Shown here: in pieces, positions 53,982 to 62,844 of the stretch | Layout of the letters: each line of letters opens with the position of its first letter | Position numbering within the stretch: position 1 is the stretch's first letter | Assembly (NCBI GenBank): GCA_947501885.1 | Contig: CANMXN010000001.1 | Location: forward strand, 868,001-932,000 | DNA: 64,000 bases | Direction: 5' to 3' | From: an uncultured Sphingorhabdus sp. | GTDB lineage: Bacteria; Pseudomonadota; Alphaproteobacteria; Sphingomonadales; Sphingomonadaceae | Position numbers and translations under genes: made by a program | Notes under the pieces: generated by a model | What the model saw: only the letters and a program-made list of their open reading frames with translations | Told to the model about the DNA's origin: nothing | The model's database searches: none

Positions 53982-56285
53982 TTAATTTTTGCGGCGCTCT
54001 AGCAAATTCTGGCTATTTTCAAACGCAGAGAGAGTTTTATTATATATTTCAATGGTCTCAGATAATATACCATAATCTCCTAAGCTATTATTATCTCGCA
54101 AATACTGCATGGATTCAAGCAATTTATGTGCACCAAAACCATTACAAATACCCGTTAAAGCATGGAAGCTCGTTGAAACTTCCTTTTCATCGGATTGCCT
54201 CCATGCTTGCTGAAAGCGGCAAAACCAATTTTTCAAATCATCTACAATAGCGGCTTGCAACATTGCTTTTTTATCTTCTGGAACAGAGGATATTTGATGA
54301 CGCAATTTTCCCAAATCAATATATTCGATAACATCAAAATCTGGGACCGGTGCTTTGTGTTTCTTTGCTGCATTATCATTATAAATATATAATTGCAGAT
54401 CATTATCATCTGTGCCGTCAAAGGCTAAACTTAATATTTGATGCAAAGCAGATAGGCTAATAGGCTTGGAAATCAATCCATTCATACCAGACGCTAAAAT
54501 CGATTCTTTTTCATCATCCGCGGCAAATGCGGTTACAGCCAGAATAGTAACATCATTGCCCTGTTCTCTAATGATTTTAGTCGCTTCCATACCATTGAGA
54601 TGCGGCATAGAAACATCCATTAATATTGCATCAAATTGATTGATCTGTGATAGTTCAACTGCTTGGCGGCCATCCATAGCCACTTGATAATCGCAACCCA
54701 GTTTTTCCAACATTGAAGTTACCACCATACGATTGGCCGCAACATCTTCTGCAACTAATAGATTTGGTTTCTTCCCATCAATCGTTAGTGCCTTAATATT
54801 ATTATCACTCTGGCTAACGGATAGATAATCATCTTTTGAAACCATAGCCACAGGAATTTCAAACCAGAAATCACTGCCCTCATTTAACTTACTATTCACA
54901 CCAATATTGCCATTCATCGCCGTAATTATCCGCCTGCATATCGACAAACCAAGGCCACTGCCTTGAATGTTAAAATCATCTTGATGCTCACCGCGCTCTA
55001 AATCCTCAAACAACATTTTCTGCATTGATGCGCTAATGCCATTGCCCGTATCTTTAACAGATATCTTCAGATTCCCATGCTTTTCATCATGTTTTATATT
55101 GGCCGATACCGTTATCTTGCCTCTATCGGTATATTTAATCGCATTGCTAATGAGATTATCTAAAAGTTGGCGAACACGCGTTGGATCCGTTGAAATATAA
55201 ACAGAGCATTCATCACTGACATCGGCTTCTATTTGTAAATCTTTCTTATCGGCTAATTGCTTCCATGTATCGGTCGTATTTTTTATGAAAGACGGAATCT
55301 CAACTGGTTGCGATTCAACATCAAGCAACCAACCATCCGAGCGGGCATATTCAATTATGTCGGCCAATAAAAATAATAATTGATCACCACTATTTTGTGC
55401 CAACTCTAACTGACGCTTCTGCTCGTCATTTAATTCGGAAAGCCCTAACAGTTCTAATGTGGCCAAAATAGCATTCATAGGCGTTCGAATATCATGGCTC
55501 ATCATAGCCAAAAAACGCGATTTAGACTTATTCGCATTTACAGCAACCTCACGTGCATCTCGCAATGCATTGCTGAGCATTTCCATTGCTTTTACGCGAT
55601 CACTAAGTTGCGATGACATTTTTTGTAGCTGTTTATAGCGGCGCTCACTCAATGCCAATAATGTTTTCTCATGGCGTTCAGCACGTCTCTCCATAGTAAT
55701 ATCACGAACAGCACCATAACATATAATAGCACCATCATCCGCACTCACTTTTTGCTCAGCAGACCATCTCAACCAACGCATGCGACCATAATTATCTTGT
55801 ATACGGACATCATGTTCTAAGGCATTATCAATCAAACCGCCTTGAAACGCATTATCCAGAATTGCATCTATATCATCATGATCACGTGGGTGAACCATTG
55901 CTCTTAGTTGACGCAAATTATTAATCTCATTTTTTGCACCAATGATCTTAGAAAAATTACGCGATCCAATAAAACGAATATCCTTATCGATATGGAATGT
56001 AGCAACATTTGCTAAACGCTGTGCATTGACCAAATATTGTGAAGTTTGATCCATCTTACGAAGCAATTCTTCTTCTTTTTGGTTTAAACGAATATCCATT
56101 TGTACGATACGCCTGCTCTTGCTTTCCAGCAAGGCTTCGGCTTCTTCACGCGCTATTTCACTGCGCTTTAAACGTCGCTCTAATAATGCAATTTTTTCTA
56201 CATATTGAGATATATCTATATCATTCTGATAAGCATCATTATGCTCATCATCGCTATCCCCAATATGTACAAAGTTTGAATCCAT
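53982..56285 (-). CDS. Hybrid histidine kinase with PAS, receiver and HPt domains (probable H-NOX partner)
   Basis: The 767-residue kinase has no membrane span. Order: N-terminal coiled coil (residues 28 to 85, LLERRLKRSEIAREEAEALL), PAS/PAC (83 to 205), second coiled coil, HisKA with His264 in MMSHDIRTPMN, HATPase (NLISNAIKYTDRG, KDTGNGI, GSGLGLSICRR), receiver with Asp557 (LLVAEDVAANR, ILMDVSMPHLNG, ISKPIS) and HPt with His708 (SFHALTGICNGFGAHKL). The N-terminal coiled coil resembles H-NOX-associated kinases. It can run a full phosphorelay to the LuxO-like regulator. Its -10 kb distance from the H-NOX gene is unusual. Confidence 0.88.
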   Translation of the reverse strand: MDSNFVHIGDSDDEHNDAYQNDIDISQYVEKIALLERRLKRSEIAREEAEALLESKSRRIVQMDIRLNQKEEELLRKMDQTSQYLVNAQRLANVATFHIDKDIRFIGSRNFSKIIGAKNEINNLRQLRAMVHPRDHDDIDAILDNAFQGGLIDNALEHDVRIQDNYGRMRWLRWSAEQKVSADDGAIICYGAVRDITMERRAERHEKTLLALSERRYKQLQKMSSQLSDRVKAMEMLSNALRDAREVAVNANKSKSRFLAMMSHDIRTPMNAILATLELLGLSELNDEQKRQLELAQNSGDQLLFLLADIIEYARSDGWLLDVESQPVEIPSFIKNTTDTWKQLADKKDLQIEADVSDECSVYISTDPTRVRQLLDNLISNAIKYTDRGKITVSANIKHDEKHGNLKISVKDTGNGISASMQKMLFEDLERGEHQDDFNIQGSGLGLSICRRIITAMNGNIGVNSKLNEGSDFWFEIPVAMVSKDDYLSVSQSDNNIKALTIDGKKPNLLVAEDVAANRMVVTSMLEKLGCDYQVAMDGRQAVELSQINQFDAILMDVSMPHLNGMEATKIIREQGNDVTILAVTAFAADDEKESILASGMNGLISKPISLSALHQILSLAFDGTDDNDLQLYIYNDNAAKKHKAPVPDFDVIEYIDLGKLRHQISSVPEDKKAMLQAAIVDDLKNWFCRFQQAWRQSDEKEVSTSFHALTGICNGFGAHKLLESMQYLRDNNSLGDYGILSETIEIYNKTLSAFENSQNLLERRKN

Positions 56286-56359
56286 TAAGCAGTTTTAATA
56301 AAACATACTTACGATAGGGTAAATTTCACGTCCAATATGGCAAAATTGCTTTAGCTAGC

Positions 56360-57847
56360 TCAACTATTTTCTGATATCTTCATAGATATACCCATGAGTT
56401 TAAGGGCAACTAAATATAATATACTGCATAATAAAACGCCTGCCATTAACCCCATAATTCCATATGACAATATATAATCACGCATAAATAATGTTGGTAA
56501 TGCCGCGAAAGTTCCAGCTATTATAGGCTTAAAATAAGTGATATTAATAATTTGCACATCATATAATTTATGTGCAGACCAAAGGCGCAAATATGTCAAT
56601 ATCATCATCGCAAAAGCAAAACCGCCCGCTGCACCAAATATACCAAAATAATAAACACCAATATATACAGCAATAATCTCTACAGTAATGGTAATAATAA
56701 CATTACGCGAGGCCGTTAGAGGGTTTCTAAATATTATCGGCAATTCTACCAAACCACTCGATCCATCCATAATCTCACCGCATAATAATAAACCCATCAA
56801 TAGACCAGCAGCAGCAAAGCTTACATCAAATAATTCCATATTGGGGACTGCAAAAATTGTGAACGATAAGCTGGCTCCCAAACTTGCTGCAAAGACCCAA
56901 CGGCAAGTTTTTTGTAGATATTCTCCTATTGTCTGCGTCGATTGTGTCTGTGCTAATATGGGGGCGGCCATGGGTTCAAATAAATGCCTAAATTTTTCAA
57001 CAACAGTACCCAATTGCTGGCCCAGATAATAAATACCTGTTACATCCGAACTCGTAAAATAACCTAAGATAATGATGTCAATCCGCCGAAAGCCAAAGGT
57101 TGCTGCATCCACAATTGCAATAGGCGCGCTTTCTCGTCCTAATGAAAATACAGCCTTCAAATTTACAGAACCAATGTTAATTAAGTCATTTCTAATCAAT
57201 TGGATAAAACCCAAGAATGCGAAAAATGCTGACATGCACAAAGATAATAAATAGGCTGTAATCAAAACAGTCATTGGACTAAAATGAAGGTTTTGAACAA
57301 AAAGAAAATAGCCCACCATTGATAGTAAAAAGAAGCTCCATGGTTTTACCAATCCTTTGACCAGAGCTTCCCATCTAATGATGCGGCGTGAACGCGTTAA
57401 TGTCAGCATCATCTCTGTCATCGAAATGATAAAAATAGCCGTAGCAGTATAGAAAGGTACGGCAGATTCTACCGAGAATAATAAAGGCCAGAAAGCCCCT
57501 AAAATAAGTGATAGTCCGCCTCCCACTATTGCTGTCAAACAAAGGGCATTAGTCACTAATTTAGCGCTACCTAGCTCATCAAATTTATGGCGGTCGAAAT
57601 AGGCCATTATGGTTTTTGGAAGACCTAGGGTTGCGAGAGCAGCTAACAATTCAACAGCTGCAACGGCTTCTCCCAAATAGCCAAAATTTCCTACACCATA
57701 GAGCTTAACAACAAATATTATGAGCAAAATTCTCGCAACAACGCGAGCCATAGAACCCGAAAAAGTTGCTACAACGGCACGCCGTAAATCACTAAAATCT
57801 CTTGCGCTATTGTTTTCAGATGGAGAATCATCCGGTTGATTTTTCAT
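56360..57847 (-). CDS. Second Wzx-type polysaccharide flippase
   Basis: The 495-residue MOP-family protein has about twelve to fourteen membrane segments, starting FSGSMARVVARILLIIFVVKLYGVGNFGYLGEAVAAVELLAALATLGLPKTIMAYF and ending with hydrophobic spans. It is not closely similar to the first flippase. It lies 74 nt upstream of the kinase gene on the same strand and is divergent from a glycerophosphotransferase-like gene. Two flippases in one locus suggest two polymers or a recent addition. Confidence 0.82.
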   Translation of the reverse strand: MKNQPDDSPSENNSARDFSDLRRAVVATFSGSMARVVARILLIIFVVKLYGVGNFGYLGEAVAAVELLAALATLGLPKTIMAYFDRHKFDELGSAKLVTNALCLTAIVGGGLSLILGAFWPLLFSVESAVPFYTATAIFIISMTEMMLTLTRSRRIIRWEALVKGLVKPWSFFLLSMVGYFLFVQNLHFSPMTVLITAYLLSLCMSAFFAFLGFIQLIRNDLINIGSVNLKAVFSLGRESAPIAIVDAATFGFRRIDIIILGYFTSSDVTGIYYLGQQLGTVVEKFRHLFEPMAAPILAQTQSTQTIGEYLQKTCRWVFAASLGASLSFTIFAVPNMELFDVSFAAAGLLMGLLLCGEIMDGSSGLVELPIIFRNPLTASRNVIITITVEIIAVYIGVYYFGIFGAAGGFAFAMMILTYLRLWSAHKLYDVQIINITYFKPIIAGTFAALPTLFMRDYILSYGIMGLMAGVLLCSILYLVALKLMGISMKISENS

Positions 57848-57892
57848 ATTAATTTATCATCGCCATAAAGAATTCTTCATTTGAACCATGTC

Positions 57893-57923
57893 TTGACACA
57901 TTTCAGTCCTAATTCACTAAATA
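57893..57923 (+). promoter_or_regulatory. Weak housekeeping promoter candidate
   Basis: TTGACA (57893-57898) is a perfect -35, but the best -10 like sequence, TAAATA (57918-57923), is 19 nt away and matches poorly. It lies upstream of the ATG at 57965. No LuxO-type box or sigma54 element was seen here. Confidence 0.25.
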
Positions 57924-57964
57924 TTATTTGTGTGATCAATTCGATAAATCTGGATAGAGTTGAA

Positions 57965-59251
57965 ATGGTAGAAAATCAAACAAGCAATATAAATGCCATC
58001 AAAACTGATACATTCAGACGTATTGGTTTTTTATTCAATCATGACAGCTTGCATCAAATAGCGCATAGTGCGCCCATCATTCCATGGTTGCAGCGTGTTG
58101 CCCCCAATGCCCATGTCGAGATCTTAACATCAAGCCAAGCACAAACCGAAGCTGTATCATCACATCTTGATACCAGCTTAGACCGTCCGCCATTTCATGC
58201 ATTACAGCAGAGCAAATTTGGCAAATTTGTTGAAAAATCCCTAGGTAGCATTTTACCGATTAGGCGTATAAGCGATCTATTAGGTAATAGAAATTTGCTA
58301 AAACAATATGATGCGTTGGTTGTCCCCGAAACGACAAGCACGATATTGAAAACACATTTACAGGTAAATGACGTTAAACTAATATTTATGCCGCATGGCG
58401 CAGGAGATCGGCAGATTTCATTTTCACCAGACATTAAAAATTTTGACTATGTCTTGGTGCCTGGCAAAAAAACACAAAAACAGATGTTGAAAGCAGATGT
58501 CATTCGCCCCGATAATAACAAAATTGTTGGTTACCCTAAATTTGATTCACCAGCATTGGGGACACGCAAAAAATTCTTTGATAATGATAAACCCGTTATC
58601 TTATATAATCCGCATTTTGACCCCAAATTATCATCATGGTTCAAATTTGGTGAAAAGATTTTAGATTATTTTGCCAATCAAGATCGCTATAATCTTATAT
58701 TTGCACCGCATGTTATGCTATTTCAACGGACTATATTGGGTTCTGTTGAACACCGAATGGTAAAGTTTAGACGCACATTACCTCAGCGTTTCAAAGGCCT
58801 TCCTCATATTCATATTGATACGGGCAGCATCAATTCGGTTGATATGACTTATACCCGTGCAGCTGATATATATATGGGTGATGTTAGCAGCCAAATATAT
58901 GAATTTATCGAACGGCCTCGCTCAGCTATTTTTCTAAATTCACATGATGCCCTTTGGGAAGGCAATGACTATTATAAGTTTTGGAATTTTGGTGACGTAA
59001 TTGACGATATAAGCAGCCTTGAAGTCGCGCTAAGACATGCTGAAACGCTCAATCCTCATTATGCAAAAATTCAGGGTGAAACATTTCTAAACAGTTTTGA
59101 TTTTGATCCCCAACAGCCCTCAGCCCAGCGTGCCGCATTAGCTATTGCGGATTATATGGGACTTGATACTATCAATATCCAATCTGATAATGATATTCGA
59201 CCTGCATATAACAATGTTATTCCACTGAATATGCACCGTAAAAAGGCTTAG
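57965..59251 (+). CDS. CDP-glycerol glycerophosphotransferase-like protein
   Basis: The start at 57965 (MVENQTSNIN) is preferred. An upstream TTG at 57881 would add 28 residues and overlap the promoter candidate. The 428-residue protein shows the GT-B type pattern of the TagF/TagB family in DVKLIFMPHGAGDRQISF, YVLVPGKKTQKQMLKAD, ILYNPHFDPKLSSWFKFG, NLIFAPHVMLFQ and AADIYMGDVSSQIYEFI. Donor and acceptor are unknown; a glycerol-phosphate or related sidechain on the polysaccharide is possible. Confidence 0.78.
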   Translation: MVENQTSNINAIKTDTFRRIGFLFNHDSLHQIAHSAPIIPWLQRVAPNAHVEILTSSQAQTEAVSSHLDTSLDRPPFHALQQSKFGKFVEKSLGSILPIRRISDLLGNRNLLKQYDALVVPETTSTILKTHLQVNDVKLIFMPHGAGDRQISFSPDIKNFDYVLVPGKKTQKQMLKADVIRPDNNKIVGYPKFDSPALGTRKKFFDNDKPVILYNPHFDPKLSSWFKFGEKILDYFANQDRYNLIFAPHVMLFQRTILGSVEHRMVKFRRTLPQRFKGLPHIHIDTGSINSVDMTYTRAADIYMGDVSSQIYEFIERPRSAIFLNSHDALWEGNDYYKFWNFGDVIDDISSLEVALRHAETLNPHYAKIQGETFLNSFDFDPQQPSAQRAALAIADYMGLDTINIQSDNDIRPAYNNVIPLNMHRKKA

Positions 59252-59262
59252 CGCTCTAAAAA

Positions 59263-59880
59263 ATGGCCATTATTATTGCTCTGTGCATCCTCATCATAAT
59301 TTATATTATAATTATGATGGTTATCAAAGCTGGGAAAGCCGATACATTCGATCTGCTCTGGATGCAACGTCTTCATTTTCATGTTGATCAAAGCGAAAAA
59401 ACACAAAGACCAAAAGTACGGCGCCTCATGCTAGATAGCACAGCGCTTGGCGGGGATACGTTTTTGGTTATTTTTTCTCTTATGGTAATTGCTATATCTG
59501 CAACCATCGAGAGTTGGTCTTTACTATATTCTTATCTTACTACTGCATTGATAGCACGTGCACTGGGTTATATTTTAAAAAAGATAGTGAATAGAAAACG
59601 GCCAGCACTCCTTGCTAATGCGCCCCAAATGTTTACGACCAGCTTTCCTAGTGTTCACACTATGATGGCAACAGCGCTTTATCTATGGCTCGGCTTCATT
59701 ATGCCGCAAATCATAGGCTTATCTCCCAACATAATATTACAACTATTTTGTACCATATTAATCATGGTTATTGGGTTTAGCCGATTATATTTAGCCGTTC
59801 ATTGGCCGAGTGATGTATTCGCAGGGTTAATCGCTGGCCTCATCGTAATTTTATCTATCCAAGCTATATCCCATGCTTAA
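59263..59880 (+). CDS. PAP2-family membrane phosphatase
   Basis: The 205-residue membrane protein has the three phosphatase motifs of the family: KKIVNRKRP, SFPSVHTM (PSxH) and SRLYLAVHWPSDV. It starts with a long hydrophobic segment (IIIALCILIIIYIIIMMVIKA). Such enzymes dephosphorylate undecaprenyl pyrophosphate or lipid phosphates, which would recycle carrier during exopolysaccharide synthesis. It is 11 nt after the TagF-like gene. Confidence 0.85.
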   Translation: MAIIIALCILIIIYIIIMMVIKAGKADTFDLLWMQRLHFHVDQSEKTQRPKVRRLMLDSTALGGDTFLVIFSLMVIAISATIESWSLLYSYLTTALIARALGYILKKIVNRKRPALLANAPQMFTTSFPSVHTMMATALYLWLGFIMPQIIGLSPNIILQLFCTILIMVIGFSRLYLAVHWPSDVFAGLIAGLIVILSIQAISHA

Positions 59881-59917
59881 TTTGCATAACAGATTACAAA
59901 ATATTCTAAGTCTATAG

Positions 59918-61048
59918 ATGAAGAAAAATATTACATTATTCCACTATCGACTAGATCATGGCGGTATCGATCGGGTTGCTGCAATATTAGCAGGTGGTTT
60001 TGCGACGGCAGGTTATAATACAACATTGCTGTTATTTTGTGCAAATGGTAGCGGCGAAGATATATATTTTCCAGATATGGATAGGCGAGTGAATATTATC
60101 TATTTGGGAGATAGCCAATCCAGCCGTACGCAGGATTTATTACGCTTATTTCCCAAAGCTGTGCAATGGTTAAAAAATAACCCAGTCGATTATTTACTGT
60201 CGACCTGTAATAATATGAATTGGATTACCGCACTTGCCGCTTGGCGATCGCAATGTGATGCCAAAATTATCTTTAAAACCACCAATCCTATCATACGAAA
60301 AGCCGATAATCGCCTTTATGCCGCAATACGGAGATTTGGTTATGCAAAAGCATTTCAGAGCACTGATAAAATATTAACGCTGAGCGAAGCCGAAAGCGAG
60401 CAATTACGGAAATATTTTCCTGCATCTGCTGATAAATTTCAGGCCGTCATCAACCCCTATGTTACGCCAGAGATGCTATATGTAGCTGATAACAAACCGA
60501 CAATTGATGCTCTCGCACAAGGTCAAAAATTCATATTATCTATAGGCAGGTTTGAAGTTCAAAAAAATATACCATTGCTCATTCGCTCATACGCAAAACT
60601 ACCAGAAGCAATCAGAGAAGAATATAAACTCGTCATTTTGGGTGATGGCAGCTTAAAACATGAATGCGAGAGACTGGCTTCGGATTTAAGCGTTGCAAAT
60701 GACATCTATATGCCTGGGTTTGCCGCTAATGTTACTGACTATCTCCATACAGCAGAGCTCTATATTATGACATCTGAATATGAAGGTCTACCTGCCGTCA
60801 TATTTGAGGCGCTTGCCGCTAATTGTCCAATATTAACAACCAATTGTTTTTTGGCTGCACGCGAGATAATTGAACCATTAGATGCTTGTCACATAATTGA
60901 AGATGAAGCACCTAGCAACATAGCAAATATGATAAAAAAAATGTTAGGTGATAATAATAAAAGCCATAAGCTGAGCCAAGCCGCGCAAAAATATTCCATT
61001 GAAAATGGTATTGCCGATCATATTCATAAGTTGAGTACTTTACTATAG
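59918..61048 (+). CDS. Family 4-like glycosyltransferase
   Basis: The 376-residue GT-B protein begins NITLFHYRLDHGGIDRVAAIL and has LSIGRFEVQKNIPLLIRSYAKL, VILGDGSLKHECERLA and SEYEGLPAVIFEALAANCPI with the EX7E-like pair. It is 37 nt after the PAP2 gene and is followed by a phosphomannose isomerase, consistent with mannose-type donor use. The sugar is not determined by sequence. Confidence 0.86.
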   Translation: MKKNITLFHYRLDHGGIDRVAAILAGGFATAGYNTTLLLFCANGSGEDIYFPDMDRRVNIIYLGDSQSSRTQDLLRLFPKAVQWLKNNPVDYLLSTCNNMNWITALAAWRSQCDAKIIFKTTNPIIRKADNRLYAAIRRFGYAKAFQSTDKILTLSEAESEQLRKYFPASADKFQAVINPYVTPEMLYVADNKPTIDALAQGQKFILSIGRFEVQKNIPLLIRSYAKLPEAIREEYKLVILGDGSLKHECERLASDLSVANDIYMPGFAANVTDYLHTAELYIMTSEYEGLPAVIFEALAANCPILTTNCFLAAREIIEPLDACHIIEDEAPSNIANMIKKMLGDNNKSHKLSQAAQKYSIENGIADHIHKLSTLL

Positions 61049-61076
61049 GGTAATTTTAACAATATATAGCTATGTA

Positions 61077-61877
61077 ATGAGTATGAAATTATCTTCGCAT
61101 ATTGTCGAAAAACCATGGGGACGCACCGATTTACCCAATGGCTTTACCAATCCTAATGGTTTCAAAATTGGAGAAATCTGGTATGATCATGCACAGAAAC
61201 AGCTCCCTTTATTGGTAAAATGGCTGTTCACATCAGAGAAATTATCGGTTCAAGTTCATCCCAATGACGATCAAGCGCGACAATATGGTCTTTCCTCTGG
61301 CAAAGAAGAATGCTGGGTCATTACCGATGCAAAACCAGGTGCAACCCTAGGTATTGGCACAAGACAAGCAATTAATAAGGAGGAGTTAAGAGCGCTATCT
61401 CTGAGCGGAGAGATAGAAAATATCATCGATTGGAAAAGCGTTAAAGCGGGTGATTATTACTATATTCCTGCTGGCACGGTCCATGCGATTGGCCCTGATG
61501 TGACGCTAATAGAAGTGCAACAAAATGCCGATATTACCTACCGATTATATGATTATGGTAGGCCACGTGAATTGCATTTAGATCATGGAATAGAGGTGTC
61601 AAATGCAAAAATTTATGATGACGAAAGATCAGGGTCATTAGATAGATTACCGTTACAAAAACTTGTTTCAGGACCATTTTTTCACCTCTGGCATTGTCGA
61701 GGCTCGCAAAATATTCATCAACTTAAAAATGAACGCTATAGCTGGATTATCCCGATCACAGGTTATATCGACATAGGAAATGAAACTTTGAAAACAGGTG
61801 ATTGTGGTTATGCAAAATTTGATAAAACCATCAACATATCTGACGATTCTACTTTCCTAGTTGCCCAAGAAATTTAA
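61077..61877 (+). CDS. manA: Type I phosphomannose isomerase
   Basis: The 266-residue cupin enzyme interconverts fructose-6-phosphate and mannose-6-phosphate, the first step to GDP-mannose. The zinc-site motifs are seen: KLSVQVHPNDDQ, GKEECWVITDA and IPAGTVHAIG with its histidine, then QQNADITYRLYDYGRPRELHLDHG. It is shorter than the E. coli enzyme (about 390), as is common in this subgroup. A second ATG two codons in is a possible start. Confidence 0.9.
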   Translation: MSMKLSSHIVEKPWGRTDLPNGFTNPNGFKIGEIWYDHAQKQLPLLVKWLFTSEKLSVQVHPNDDQARQYGLSSGKEECWVITDAKPGATLGIGTRQAINKEELRALSLSGEIENIIDWKSVKAGDYYYIPAGTVHAIGPDVTLIEVQQNADITYRLYDYGRPRELHLDHGIEVSNAKIYDDERSGSLDRLPLQKLVSGPFFHLWHCRGSQNIHQLKNERYSWIIPITGYIDIGNETLKTGDCGYAKFDKTINISDDSTFLVAQEI

Positions 61878-61880
61878 CCT

Positions 61881-62588
61881 CTATACATCTTGCCGTTCGC
61901 GTGTCATGCGAAACTCTATCTTCTTGTCATAAGGTGCACCAATAATAAGGCGCTGCACATATATGCTAGGCAAATGAATGGCATCTGCGTCAAGGCTACC
62001 GACAGGAACAATCTCTTCTACCTCTGCAACGCAAATTTTACCCGCCGTTGCCATGGGTTGATTAAAATTACGCGCTGTTTTGCGGAAAACCAAATTTCCA
62101 GATTCATCGGCTTTCCAAGCCTTTACCAAACTGACATCAGCATGAATAGCCCGTTCGAGCAGATAATCTTGCCCATCAAAATTCTTCACTTCTTTACCTA
62201 TGGCGATGTCCGTACCAACACCAGTTTTCGTATAAAAACCCTCAATACCAGCACCACCAGCGCGGCAGCGCTCGGCTAATGTACCTTGCGGTGCAAATTC
62301 CACCTCAATATCACCATCCAAATACTGCCGCTCAAACTCTTTATTTTCTCCAACATAAGAAGAGATCATCTTTTTAATTTGGCGATTGTTAAGCAAATGC
62401 CATAAACCATGACCATTCGCCCCTGCATTATTGGATGCGATCGTTAAGTCTTTAACGCCATCTTTTACCATGGCATCGATCAGTTTTTCAGGGACCCCAC
62501 ATAAGCCGAATCCGCCAACGCATAAATGCATGCCATCAAACAATAATCCATTGAGAGCGCTGATTGCATCTTTATATATTTTTTGCAC
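61881..62588 (-). CDS. 3-oxoacid CoA-transferase subunit A
   Basis: The 235-residue protein has the alpha-subunit motifs GMHLCVGGFGLCGVPEKLIDAM, SNNAGANGHGLWHLLNNRQIKKMISSYVGENKEFER and EFAPQGTLAERCRAGGAGIEGF. It is of the ScoA class and transfers CoA between succinyl-CoA and an oxoacid such as acetoacetate. The start is a GTG (62588). The matching beta subunit is not next to it: the downstream gene is phosphomannose isomerase on the other strand and no B subunit occurs in the window. Confidence 0.9.
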   Translation of the reverse strand: MQKIYKDAISALNGLLFDGMHLCVGGFGLCGVPEKLIDAMVKDGVKDLTIASNNAGANGHGLWHLLNNRQIKKMISSYVGENKEFERQYLDGDIEVEFAPQGTLAERCRAGGAGIEGFYTKTGVGTDIAIGKEVKNFDGQDYLLERAIHADVSLVKAWKADESGNLVFRKTARNFNQPMATAGKICVAEVEEIVPVGSLDADAIHLPSIYVQRLIIGAPYDKKIEFRMTRERQDV

Positions 62589-62619
62589 CTACTAGGCCTT
62601 TCAAAATCATTATTTTACA

Positions 62620-62639
62620 ACATATATGATGGTATATGT
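62620..62639. promoter_or_regulatory. Palindrome between the CoA-transferase and cobT starts
   Basis: ACATATA (62620-62626) and TATATGT (62633-62639) form a perfect 7-bp inverted repeat with a 6-nt centre. It lies in the 256-nt gap between two divergent genes, 32 nt upstream of the CoA-transferase start. The sequence is AT-rich, so operator function is only a guess. No gene is seen in the gap. Confidence 0.3.
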
Positions 62640-62844
62640 ACATAAACAACCAATAGATAGCATATTCATGACAAGGTTTATTCCAGTTAGATTCTATGAG
62701 GTTTCACATCAATGCCATGCAAGTGACATATAAAATAGCAAGACGCTCTATTGAAGATTATCTTTTCTATAAATATGATTATTTTTCACTTATGATCATT
62801 ATCGATTGATTTATGCTTCCAAGCAAAGCTAATGCTAAGGCCTT

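Noticed and set aside
53949-53995. A perfect 9-bp inverted repeat (GCCGCAAAA / TTTTGCGGC) with a 29-nt loop between the fusion gene and the kinase gene.
   Set aside because: The loop is long, the A/T side faces inward and no U-tract follows on either strand, so it is not a typical terminator. It may be chance.
56337-56350. GGCAAAATTGCT upstream of the kinase gene looks like a LuxO-type box or a sigma54 site.
   Set aside because: The arms do not match TTGCA-N3-TGCAA, and GG and GC are separated by seven and not ten bases.
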